From Phanerochaete sordida (Eukaryota; Basidiomycota; Agaricomycetes; Polyporales; Phanerochaetaceae), in assembly GCA_019973155.2 (NCBI GenBank), contig BPQB01000038.1, positions 62,001-126,000 on the forward strand: 64,000 nucleotides of DNA. Direction: 5' to 3'. The notes beneath the pieces are model-generated. The model was not told where the DNA came from. It made no database searches and saw nothing but the letters and a program-made list of their open reading frames with translations. A program made the translations under genes and the position numbers. This document shows positions 1-10,248 of the stretch, one piece after another (the stretch's first letter is position 1; each line of letters opens with the position of its first letter).

Positions 1-719
1 GTCAGCCGACGCGCTCAAGAACCCGAAGACCGCACAAGACTTCCTCCAGCTCGGGATCCAGCACCACCTCGCGAACGAGCTCGCCGAATCCGCAGTATGC
101 TTCGAGAAGAGCGCGACGATTGGTGGCGGGTGCGGCATGGGGATGCTTATGTGGGGCCTCGCGCAGCGGCACGGATGGGGGTGTGAGCAGAGCGAGTCGA
201 GGGGCTTCAAGTGGCTGCAGAAGGCCGCCGAGGTGGCGCTGAGCGATTTGGAGGCGGAACGGGCAGCGGGGATAGATAAGAAAGCCGTCAAGGTGCGCTG
301 TGTGTGCTTAATTCTTAGCGCCTGCTCACCCCAATGGCAGTCCGAGATGGTCCTCGCGATTTATGAAGTCGGACAGAGTTTCTTCCGAGGCTGGGGGGTC
401 GCCAAAGACAAGAAGATGGCGGTTGTACGTATCCTTGTTCCTAATCGACGCTCGATAGTACTCACGGCTTTGCAGAGCTTCTTCCGCCTTGCATCAGAAC
501 TCGGCGATCCCGACGCACAGCAGGAGCTCGCTTTCTGTCTGCTAAACGGCAAAGGGTGCAAGAAGGATCGAAAGGAGGCGGCGAAGTGGTACCGCGCTGC
601 TGTACGCGCTCCCCTAATATTATGACTAGCTGTCCGGCTGATTGACTCCTTTCCCGTAGGTCACCCAAGGAGCAAGCGATGTAGGCCTGGCATGGATTTA
701 CAAGGAGAAATTTATGTAG
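1..719 (+). CDS. Sel1-repeat (HCP/TPR-like) protein, 5' end cut by window
   Basis: The reading frame is already open at base 2, so the start lies outside the window. Four exons can be followed: to about 292, 341-424, 476-601 and 660-719, each joined by GT..AG introns of about 50 nt that keep phase. The product contains Sel1-type helical repeats, seen as spaced motifs such as YEVGQSFFRGWGV, ELAFCLLNGKGCKKD and EAAKWYRAA followed by the typical GASDVGLAW end of a repeat. Sel1 repeats are TPR-like scaffolds; in fungi they occur in Skt5/Chs4-like and Dsf2-like proteins that organise chitin synthase or signalling assemblies. Which of these this is cannot be decided without the N-terminus. The stop follows a short IYKEKFM tail, so no C-terminal prenylation signal of the Skt5 kind is present. 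Confidence 0.75.
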
Positions 720-826
720 GCCCGTAAAACTGAGGTTATGCCTCGCGACTCTCGTTTACAGCCTGACTCTCGTTTGCTGATACCCGTCTACTTTGTTGTA
801 CCATTAGTGGGGAATTTACGTGCCGT

Positions 827-2228
827 CTAATTTTCGGGGCTTTCATCAGGCGCGGGCGTGAACGTCAGGATGCCCGTTTTGCAGAGCTGAGGCATACACG
901 CGCGTATGATCGCCTGCTCCGCGGAACCAGGCAGGCGTCCGGACCGTAGGGGATTGTCGAAGACGTGGTGGCGCGTCTCAGCGGTCAGCCGTATCTCGAC
1001 GCGCCCGATCTGCTCGCGCGAGTACGAGCTGAGGGCGGTGTCCCAGACGGCGACGTGCTCGAGCGTGTCCGTGTGTTCGTCATATACACCATGGTCGCCG
1101 CTCGGTGTGTGGTGGGGCTCGATGCCGAGACAGAGTGTCAGCGACTTCTGCGCGCTGCGCTGGGCGAAGAGCTCCGCGAGCATCGAGGGCACGAGCCATC
1201 CCAGGTCCTCGGGATCGTCGAAATCAACCCTGAGAGAAAGTAGAGAGGCGCAAGGGCGAAGTTCGAACTTGACGTCAGCCAGGGAGGTCTCATTTTCATC
1301 GATTATCCAACCTATTCGTGGCACTCAGCTTGTAAGCGTGCTAGATAAACGGTACAAAACCAGTGCACATACCGACGTCCTTGTCGAAAGAGACAAGATC
1401 CAGCGTGAGATGCCGCAGCTGTGGTCCTAGCTCGGCGAGCATCCTGTTGACATGCGCGATGTCGCGCTTGTGAAGGAAATTGAGCTCAAGGTGCGAGAGG
1501 GTACCGAGCCGAACGCTGCTAGTGGCATGAATGGCGTTCAGGATGACGTCGAATTGGGTGGCATCGGGTGTTCCCATGGATAGCTTTCCGAGCTGGATCT
1601 TCGACAGCGCATAGTGTATCTCCGCGGGCAGACTGGGCTTGAAGAGCTGCCGCTGAACCTTCAAAGCCTGTTCAAGAAACAGATGCGCATGGGGCGGGCA
1701 AAGCAGCAGCAGATCCTCGAGATCGCGGCTGTAGATGGCGGTGTGGTTGAGTGAAAGCACAGAGAAGTTACAGCGCGCAGGCAGTCCGCCTATGAGCGTC
1801 CCATCTGGGTGCCTACCCCATTTCAATTTCTCGAGCCGCAGATGGTGTAGGTGGGGTAACCCTGCGAGAACACTGGCAAGACTGGAAATGATTATGGGTC
1901 GACCGGTCGAATTGAGTGCCAGCGATCGGATGCTGGTAGTCACTGAAGGCGGTGCATCCTTCGAAAGGAATTTGAGGAAGGACGAAACGCTGTCGAGTCG
2001 TTGTTTGTTCCTAACGACCGTCTTTGAGAACAGATGGCATCGGGCTCGATGGATCCACTGCCTGAGAACAAGCGTGCAGTTTGCTAGCGTGGGCTTGTCA
2101 TCCTGCGCAAGGTCCATGATATAATCGAGAAGCTCCTGCGGAACCTGGTCGATGCCAGGGATGACCTGGTCGATCTCGGTGTTCGATAGACGGAGAGGAG
2201 TACCGTCGTCGTGTTCGCATGTCTTCAA
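827..2228 (-). CDS. F-box-like hypothetical protein
   Basis: Two exons are inferred, 2228-1373 and 1323-827, joined by a 49-nt intron (donor GTATGT) that restores frame into PRIGWIIDENETSLADV. Near residues 28-65 lies VPQELLDYIMDLAQ followed by LANCTLVLRQWIHRARCHLF, the layout of the large agaricomycete family annotated as F-box or F-box-like: a helix with LPxELLDxI, then leucine-rich, repeat-like sequence with no catalytic motif. Family members are thought to act as substrate adaptors of SCF ubiquitin ligases, but most are uncharacterised. The gene at 27114-28495 is a clear paralogue. The first 28 residues are poorly conserved in type, so the start could be wrong. Function is an inference from family only. 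Confidence 0.7.
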
Positions 2229-3002
2229 GAGCGCCGCACCACTGCCGCTTGAGTGGCTGATGTTGCAAAACTCTTCGTCCTGTCATCCCCATGGACGTTG
2301 CGTGATCAGCTTTGGCTTCAAGCCCAGGCATGGGCCGCACGTACTGAATCTGCCATCATCATGACGGTATACTAGCCTGGGCTCCGACTTGGCTCTGTAC
2401 AACGACCGCGCCGAACTCTTAGCTCTGTGAGGGTAATGGCACTAATTCTTCACTTACATACGCTGGTTGTGCTGCGTCACGTCGTGGCTGGGGTAAGCTG
2501 CAACAAGACTGCAAGCTGCCGCGCCCTGCACTGGCTCACGGGCCGACCGCCGGTGATACGGCCGTGGGAAATGTCCGCTCTTCCTGATTTACTTGCTGTA
2601 GAAAAAAAACGAGTCTGTCGAGTAGATAGAGCCCGACTGAGCAAAACAAAGCCAATATTCATTGACTTTGGGCAGCTGACCTCGGAGAGATGACACCAAC
2701 CTGGTGTTAAGACGAAACAAGCTGCAATGAACAAATGCCAGAAATATCGTGTACCACAGCTACAGTATATCGTGCACGCACCCGCCATGCCCCAGCATAT
2801 GTATAGCGAAAGCCCAGCAGTGACATAAATGTGATCAGGGGGTCGCTACGCGAGAATATTGTGCCGAAGGAAGGAGTTGAACGTCGCGCCTGTCCTAGCG
2901 AAACCGGTTCTCACGCCACAAAGTCACCGCATAGCGCCCAGGCAAACGCATCGCCGAAGGCTAAGATAGATTTATCCAATGAAATCGTAAGAATATATAG
3001 CA
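2229..3002. other. Intergenic, no gene seen
   Basis: The sequence is richer in A/T than its neighbours. Short open frames on both strands lack coding-like third-position bias and splice continuity. I see nothing to annotate. It should contain the promoter of the F-box-like gene on the minus strand and the 3' end of SRP68. Confidence 0.5.
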
Positions 3003-5154
3003 TTACTTTCGACCCCACCATCCACCGAGAAGGCTGGTCAAGCCGCCCTTCCCTGGCGCAGCCGAAGGCTCCGGAGTCATGGGCCGCTGGATCTCTTCGA
3101 CCTTCGCCCTGCTCGTCGCGCTCTTCACTTCCGTCGGGCCAGAAGATGCCCTCTGCGGAACAGGCGCGGCAAGGGCGGGGGCAGAGGCGGAAACGGTCTT
3201 GCCTGCACGCTCCATGAGCCGGTCCATGTCGAGCTCGGCGTAGTTGAGCGCGATGTCGAAGAAGAGCGGCTTCTTGTACGTCGTCCGGTCCACCTTGCCC
3301 GTCGCGTCGCCGCCGTTGTAGGAGAGCCAGTCCTTCTTGCACTTCAGGTTCTCAGCGTCGATCTGCTCCTGAAGCTTGGAGAGTGAGTCCGCTTCGAGGG
3401 CGTAGAAGGGGAGCTCGGATGTCGATATCGGGTCTTCAGATGGAGAGGGAAGGAGGCTCAGAGATGATTGTGCCTCGCGAATATGTATCGTGGCACGCTG
3501 CATCAAAGCCACGGCTTCGGCATACTTCTTGGCTGCAATGTAGGCCTTCGCAAGATACTGGCATCTACGCGGTTCGTGAGCTTGAGACGGACTAAAGTTA
3601 ATCCTTGGCTGCTCACCTCCGCGCTTTCGAGAAGGATATCCTCGCGTCCACTGAGGCAGCCAAGTCCGGGCTGTCGTCGACGATGGCCAAAGTGCGCATT
3701 TGGGTCAAGCTCTGGATGACGGTGTCGAGCAGTTTGACGACAGCAGGGAAGAGTCTCGCGTCAACCTGCTGCTTGCTTGTGCCAGCCCTCGAGGTCGAGG
3801 CTTCTCCGGGGCGGTGACTGGATGGCTGAGACTGGTGCAGCAGTGTCGAAATGAGGAGAAGGTCTCGCTGGATGCGTCGGGCCAGAAGCTGGTAGACGAT
3901 GAAGGCGTGCACGAACTGCAGATCCCGCGTGCCCACAGGTGCAGTGCTGCTCCCGCCGCTCAGCTGTACAATGGTCAATACCATATACAAGAGCCAGTCC
4001 AACGGACTTCACATACCTGCTGGGCTTCGACGAGCTTGCGAGCCACAGCCTCCGCATCGCTCAAAGCAAGAAGAATCGCATCATACGCAGCGACGCCCTG
4101 CTTCGACCTGTGACTCTTGCCAACCTTCCCTTTCTTCCCGGCATCGGCGACGGGCTCTGCAGCCTTCCCTTCGGACACTGTGCGTAGCTTTTCCTCGGCT
4201 TCTTGCACTTTCAAGAGCACGTCGACGAGTTCGGGGTTGCGGATCGGGACAGGCTCGCCCTCCCACAGGAGCGGCTTCAGCTTCTTGCGCTCCGCCGCCG
4301 CGCCGCCGGCGTTCTCCTGCGCGAGCTCCGCGAGGAGCGTGTCGTAGCCGTCCACGAGCTGCGTCCTGTGCGCCGCGGCGGTCTCCGCGACGATCGCGTC
4401 GACGTCGTACGCCTGCGCGGTGCCGAGCTCGTGCGCCGAGTGGCGGATCTCCGCGCCGATCTCGTCTGCGAAGGCGACGGCGAGGGCCTGGTCGCGGCTC
4501 GTGCCCGCGTGCGCGGCGAGCGCGTCGAGCAGCGCGCGCGCGACGCACAGCTGCGCGAGCGCGTCGTCGAAGGCGAAGCGGTGCCGCAGGAAGCGGCCGT
4601 TCAGCACCAGGGTGTACACCGTCGCCTGGATGAGCCCCGACGCGGGCAGGCGGCCGGACGCGTGCAGGGCCTGGCAGTGCGAGAGCAGCTGGGTCGCCCA
4701 GTTGACGGCCTTGCGGAAGCGGGAGGTCGCGTTCTTCCGGATGGCAGAGGCCTTGTCCTTGTTTGCTGGGAGAGCCGCGAGCTGCGACAGCTCTTGTGAG
4801 TAGGTCCACGCGCGCTCGGCCTCGAAGAGCAGGAGCTGAAGGCTTGATGCGCTGGTCAATTCCCCCGCGCTTTCTCTGTGCGTAACCTGCACTCACTAGC
4901 CATCCTTGATGTTCTCTATCTTGACGGGAGGGAGCTTCTTAAATTCGCGACCCTTGCCGTGCGTCATCTTCAGGGTGGACCGGAGGCGGTGGGTCCTATT
5001 TGCGCAGTGCTTCCTGTACCGCTCATAGTCGTTGTAGCGCAGTCCATACGCGTTACGCTGCTCATTGGCAAGCTGCAATGCTAGATCTCGATGAGCACGA
5101 GGAGGATCCCGTACGTAACTGACACGCACCTTGGAAAGTTAGCGTCTCTGCCAT
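3003..5154 (-). CDS. SRP68: Signal recognition particle subunit SRP68
   Basis: SRP68 binds SRP RNA and, with SRP72, forms part of the S domain of the cytosolic particle that brings nascent secretory proteins to the ER. Five exons are inferred: 5154-5130, 5080-4897, 4842-4017, 3963-3617 and 3564-3003, with introns of about 50-55 nt. The N-terminal RNA-binding region is well preserved (QRNAYGLRYNDYERYRKHC, RLRSTLKMTHGKGREFKKLP), followed by the helical LLFEAERAWTYSQEL segment. The C-terminal part carries RCQYLAKAYIAAKKYAEAV and KKPLFFDIALNYAEL, and ends in the characteristic GWWGRK. The start is the ATG of MAETLTFQ, whose 25-nt exon splices in phase to the RNA-binding block. GET3 begins 248 bp away on the other strand. 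Confidence 0.92.
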
Positions 5155-5402
5155 TTCGCCCAGTTCCTGCTCTTTGTCTCGTCTGATGCCGCCGCAAGCT
5201 TGGAGGGACACGTTCACAGCTTGAGTTCCACGTCACTGGCAACCTCGAAGGAGATCGAATATGTGAGATGGTCCCGGGTGGTGGTGGAAGAGGGGAGAAG
5301 AGCCGTGCGCGCTTGCCCGCCTACGCCGCGCACACCTCAAAGCGCGACTTCAACCGCATCCTCTACCATCTCCTTCCTTCCATACCCTCGCCACCATCGG
5401 TC
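5155..5402. promoter_or_regulatory. Divergent promoter region, SRP68 / GET3
   Basis: These 248 bp separate the two start codons of SRP68 (-) and GET3 (+). No canonical TATA box is obvious. The stretch before GET3 is rich in C/T (around 5355-5400), as is common upstream of basidiomycete housekeeping genes. Shared control is inferred from position alone. Confidence 0.5.
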
Positions 5403-6698
5403 ATGTCTGAAACATTGGAACCGACTCTCCAGAACGTCCTCGACCAGAAGTCCCTGAAGTGGATCTTCTGCGGTGTGTAATCCCATCCTCCACCGGAGTT
5501 GTGAGAGCTGATCACGGACATGCAGGTGGCAAGGGTGGTGTCGGTGCGTAGCATTCACCTACTTCTACGATCCAGGCATCTCATGCTACTCTTGTAGGCA
5601 AGACCACGACCTCGTGCTCCCTTGCAATCCAGCTGGCGTCCTGCCGTGAATCGGTCCTACTCATTGTGCGTATGACCGTGCCCTGCCTTCAGGGCACGCT
5701 CTGACCGAGCTGCGCACCAGTCGACGGATCCCGCACACAACTTGTCAGACGCGTTTGGCCAGAAGTTCTCGAAGGACGCGACCAAGGTCAATGGCTTCGA
5801 CAATCTGTATGCTATGGAGATCGACCCCACAAGCGCGATACAAGAGATGGTCGAGCAGTGTCAGTCATGCTCACACGTGTACTTGCGGCTCACGACTCAC
5901 CTCGAGTTCTGGCTCAGCGGACCAGAACGGTATGATGGGCAGCATGATGCAGGACCTTGCATTCGCTATTCCCGGTGTCGATGAGGCCATGAGCTTCGCC
6001 GAGATCATGAAGTGCGTCGCTCCCTGGCGTACTGCAACGCTAGTTAAGCTCAATTCCGCATAGGCACGTCAAGTCCATGGAATACTCTGTCATCGTCTTC
6101 GATACCGCACCGACAGGACATACCTTGCGTTTTCTGTCGTTCCCCACTGTCCTTGAGAAGGCCCTCGGCAAGCTCAGCGCGCTCAGCGGTCGGATAGGCC
6201 CCATGCTTAACCAGATGACGTCGCTCATGGGCGGCGGAGGCGACCAGACAGAAGACATGTTCGCGAAACTGGAGTCCATGCGCGCGGTGATTACGGAGGT
6301 GAACACCCAGTTCAAGGACCCCGAAAAGACGACCTTCGTCTGCGTCTGCATCTCCGAGTTCCTGTCGCTCTACGAGACCGAGCGTCTAGTCCAGGAGCTG
6401 ACGAGCTACGAGATCGATACCCACAACATCGTCGTCAACCAGCTGCTATTCCCCAAGAAGAGTGCGTACCTTCATCGCTGTTATCGTTGTCCGCTAAGAT
6501 TCGTGTGTAGCGTCGAACTGCGAACACTGTCGCGTCCGAAACTCTATGCAGCAGAAGTACCTCAACGAGGCGCACGAGCTCTACGACGAGTTCTTCCACA
6601 TTGTACAACTGCCGCTGCTCACCGAGGAGGTCCGTGGCCCGCAGAAGCTGAAAGAGTTCAGCAAAATGCTAGTCACGCCGTACCAGCCCGAGGAATAG
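5403..6698 (+). CDS. GET3: GET3/Arr4-type ATPase for tail-anchored protein insertion
   Basis: Get3 is the cytosolic homodimeric ATPase that carries tail-anchored membrane proteins to the Get1/Get2 receptor at the ER. Seven exons are inferred: 5403-5472, 5526-5543, 5598-5665, 5721-5859, 5918-6011, 6064-6461 and 6511-6698. The deviant Walker A loop GGKGGVGKTTTS is assembled from three exons, the middle one only 18 nt. Further motifs are [16 protein letters not shown] (switch I), [12 protein letters not shown] (switch II/A-loop), a methionine-rich helix with [11 protein letters not shown] and MTSLMGGG (client-binding groove), and the CEHC zinc motif at the dimer interface. The end, LVTPYQPEE, is typical. 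Length, near 320 residues, matches the family. Confidence 0.95.
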
Positions 6699-7336
6699 AC
6701 GTCCAGCGGGACAGATGCGCTTTACTTTCGGGTCTGGAGACGATGTATCATATACGCATTAATCGACCGCTGCTTGGATCGGATACCGCCTTTTCGCCCG
6801 TTGCATCAAAGCTTTGTCCAACGCAGGTGCGTGCAGGAAAGCGCTTCCAGCTGATCCACGGGGTTTGAAGCAGGAGTAGCAGTCTGCTTCGTCGTCAACG
6901 AGGTACAGCCGTTCTTTATCTTGCTCTATCGTTACTGATGCACCCCGTTGTTACCGTCTAGGGGAGTGGCTGCTCAACATTCCTTCCTCCGGCCATGAAC
7001 AAAGAAACCCACTTTCGTTCTGCCTTTGGACGTGTTTACACGGACACTCCAGCGATACTGTGGTACTTCGGAGCCCTCTCGACCCCCAGAATGTCCGTTT
7101 CCTGATCCGTATCTCCCACGACTGCGAGATAGAGGCTTTCTTGTGCGCTCCGTATCCTGATCCGCACACGCGCTCCGAACTGCGCGTCTTGCAGCCAACA
7201 TCGTTCCCCAGAGTCCCCCTTCCTTCCCTCAACCCAGCTCCCAGCACGACACACTTCACTTGCGTTTAGCTTCATCCTCTAAACCCTTGCGCAACGCGTC
7301 TTCCGCCGTCATCCTCGTCTCTCTCAGCACTGCGAG
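6699..7336. other. Intergenic, no gene seen
   Basis: This holds the 3' region of GET3 and the upstream region of the gene at 7337. A C/T-rich stretch near 7200-7330 precedes that start. Open frames here have no coding-like composition. Confidence 0.45.
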
Positions 7337-8529
7337 ATGTTCTACAACTTGAACCAACCCCAACCGTCGTTCGATGTTATGGACGTCGACGACTCCCCTT
7401 GTCTACGCCGCCGCAGGGTGCGCCACCGAATCGCGTCCTTGGCTGTCACGAAGAAGAGACGAAGCACAGAGCAGAACCTGCGCGCAAGAATCGCAGGCTG
7501 CCGATCGCCCGTCGAACGCCACACCCGGCACGTCAATGTCGTCAAAGTCGCGCCTGCGTCTCAGCGCCATAAACGCGTCCTCAACTCGATCGAAGCTCGC
7601 CGTACCCAACTCTACCAGTTCATCCGGAGGCGGTTCCAGCTGTGGCTGCTCTTCAGAGAGCAGCCGCAGGGCGACGACGACGTCCCCGAAGTCTTCGAGA
7701 AGGGTCCGCGCGAAGTTCGTTTTCGCGCGTGATAGTTGAAGATCACACATGTTGATCCAGCTCTGTTGCTCAGACATCCCTGCCTCAAGATGAACTCGAC
7801 CCATTCGAGGGGCTGACAACTATGTGTCGTCGGTGGCGACTCAGTGGTGAGTTGTCTACGCCGTCCAGCCAGACGAGTGCTGACAGCGAACTTGTAACCA
7901 GAAGATGTTCAGCTTGACGAGTTGTACGACCGTCTAGAGAAGTGGTCGCCGCGCGATCAAGACGAGCCCATCCCCGACGAGACTCAAGTTTCATCGTCGT
8001 CACCGCGGTCGTCGCCGCCACCCCAGACCAACTATCACAAGAGTGAAGCCACGCCATCTCAGAGCTTCCCCGCCAGCTTCGCCTGGTCGTCGTCGACCGC
8101 GTCGGATGCCAGTGCGACTTCGTCGTCTTCGACGGATTCTAGCTCCGACGAGTCGTTCACCACCATTGATTCGGACCACACACTCGTCGACGAGGACGCC
8201 TTCTCCCCTTTCTCTTCGACCAGCGTGCCATCCTTCGCTGCCTTCAGCGGGCACAAGCTCGGCTCGTCGACGCCGACCGCAGAAGAGATCGCCGTGGCGA
8301 AGGTCCTTGCCGGCCTCGCCCACTCCGCCCCCATGCAACCGGTCTAACACAGCGTCACGTCCAGCCTGCCGTCGCCTATGACGCTGTAGTCCTGGATGCG
8401 GCGTCTGCGCATAGCAGTATCGCCGTCGTTCCCAGACCGCGTGCACGTTTGGTGCGGGATGAGGGCAACCGTCTGCACCGAGCCTTCGCGCCCATCGCCC
8501 GGCGTCGCGTGTCAGCCGGCGTCGCCTAG
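7337..8529 (+). CDS. Hypothetical protein, basic N-terminus and Ser-rich middle
   Basis: I do not recognise the product. Exon 1 from 7337 has strong G/C third-position bias and encodes a short N-terminus (FYNLNQPQPSFDVMDVDD), a basic stretch, then an RRTQLYQFIRRRFQLWL helix. A short intron near 7731-7762 leads to SLPQDELDPFEGL, and a second near 7850-7902 to DVQLDELYDRLEKWSPRDQDE. A long Ser/Thr/Asp-rich low-complexity segment follows, then EEIAVAKVLAGLAHSAP. The frame then stops at 8347, but coding-like sequence continues after a 23-nt step (AYDAVVLDAASAHSSI to a stop at 8529). That step is either a very short intron or a frameshift. No signal peptide or membrane segment is visible. Exon joins are tentative. 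Confidence 0.45.
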
Positions 8530-9331
8530 CTGGTGGGCGACATGTCGAGCGCATTACACGTCGCGGCGCTCGGTCGTGCAGCTGCTTCGGACGTCGGGCG
8601 ACTGCCTGGGACGCGTGTAGTGGGTCGATAGATCGCTCGTCGTCGAGCGAGCATCGGCGTCAAGCTCGCCCGGCGCTGCACCCGCACTGTTAGCAGCAGC
8701 CAGAAGGAATGCCGGTCATCCTTGCGGACGGAAAGGGAGAGACCTTGGGCCAGGGACGGATCGAGAGGCGTTGAGGGGAATGGGGTCGGTTTGGCGACGT
8801 GCACCTCGACCGGTGCCTGCCAGTTGGCAGCACTCGCAAATCATATTCTTTGCATAGGGATTGTCAGATCTCTAGGCGACTGCACCACACTATCGGCAGT
8901 CGTGCGATTGAGCAATGGTTCGAGCCCATTGAGACCATGTCAGGTAAGACAGCGGACCAGGACGTATAAGGAGGCTTTGGGACTTCTTGGGCTGCAGTTC
9001 TCGTGAAGTCGATTCGGAAGAAATTCTACCTGACCGATCTACCCCTCTGTCAGAGGTGTAACGCCTTGAAGAAGATGTTCGCTATAGAGTTTCCCAGACA
9101 GCGAAAGTCAGCAGGGAGGGCCGGATGGGGGCCAATTGCAACTTCGATGAAGCCGCCGCCCATACGTCGCCCCGCCCCGTTTAAAACTTGGAGGCATGCG
9201 GCTCTCGAGCGTTCCAGCCCCGAGCCTTTGCATGGGCTAGCTCGTCGTGAGCTCGATCGTCGCCCGAATTCGGGAGGACGACGCGACTGAGGACGATCCA
9301 ACATCGAAGACGGACGGTCAGCCGCCCGACC

Positions 9332-9338
9332 ATAAATA
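9332..9338 (+). promoter_or_regulatory. Possible TATA box
   Basis: An ATAAATA motif lies about 95 bp before the ATG at 9433 and is followed by a C/T-rich leader, the arrangement of fungal TATA promoters. The gene it would serve is uncertain. Confidence 0.3.
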
Positions 9339-9432
9339 CCCCCCATCCCGGGGGCAGCCTCTCCTCACTGCGCGTTGCGGGTTAGTTTCTCCCCCCACCT
9401 TCCCTTGCACCTCCACTGACCATCCCACCTAG

Positions 9433-9919
9433 ATGCCTGCCCTATCCCATGACACGCTCTGGGGCAGTTGGCATTCGTTGGACAGGGGGCGTCAGGACGC
9501 CGACCTTGCGCCTCCCAGGGGCCGCGCTCCGCGGTGCCCAGGAGGCGAGCTCCCCGAGAGAGCGGTCGGCTGGACCTGTCCGCTGGCGGGGCCTACGACC
9601 GCCGGTTAGGGGAAGCATGGTAGCCCCGGCTACCACCGGGAAAACCATGCGGATCTGCTCAATTGTCCGATGGATGTCTAGACAAACTGCACGCCAGTCG
9701 GGCGCACGGCGTCGGCGCGGCACCCAATGCCAGATGGTGGCTATCTGGGAAGGGTGCTCGCTGGGGTACGACGCCACGGCGCTGCCTGCTCGCTGTTTCC
9801 TCGTGAACGCGGGCGGCGGCGCCCACCTCCTTTCCCCGGGGGACAGACGCGGACCTTTTCGTGGTCTCCGGGATAAGTACCCTCCTCGGAGGGGAAACCA
9901 ACACGCGTCTTGCAGGTAA
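9433..9919 (+). CDS. Possible small gene, exon structure unresolved
   Basis: The ATG at 9433 follows a TATA-like site and a pyrimidine-rich leader. Its frame is open for 58 codons to 9609. Further on, around 9853-9917, a coding-like stretch (DADLFVVSGISTLLGGE) lies between a plausible acceptor (C/T tract ending in ACAG) and a consensus donor GTAAGC at 9918. I could not link the two in phase, and antisense frames are also open here. It may be a short multi-exon gene or chance; no family is recognised. Confidence 0.2.
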
Positions 9920-10248
9920 GCATGGCCAAGTCCTGCCTTGAGAGTCACGTATGAGCTGCTTCAGGTTGTCCTACACCAATAGTACTGCCGGACTTAGCGT
10001 GGTAAGGACTCAGGGCTCCAAAGGGTTTCTGACCACGAGCAAGCGGTATTAAGTCCTCGCCGACTCGCTCTTGCGGTACTGTATGCGGAGGAGCGGTGAC
10101 AAGTGCACACTGTGCCAGTCCTTTCCTCAGACGGCACGTTGCCTTTTTTTCCAGCTGCAATCTATCACTGTAAAGCCATTCAGATACAACGGTGCGAACG
10201 TTCCGGGACACAATCCATGAGATTGTCTACGTCACAATCAGTCTGATG

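Noticed and set aside
4081..4896. 271-codon minus frame with Arg/Ala-rich product
   Set aside because: Shadow of SRP68 exon 3 in the wrong frame; the true frame matches the SRP68 family throughout.
9433..9609. Candidate mating-pheromone precursor
   Set aside because: It is short, as such genes are, but there is no C-terminal CaaX motif and no pheromone receptor gene in the window.
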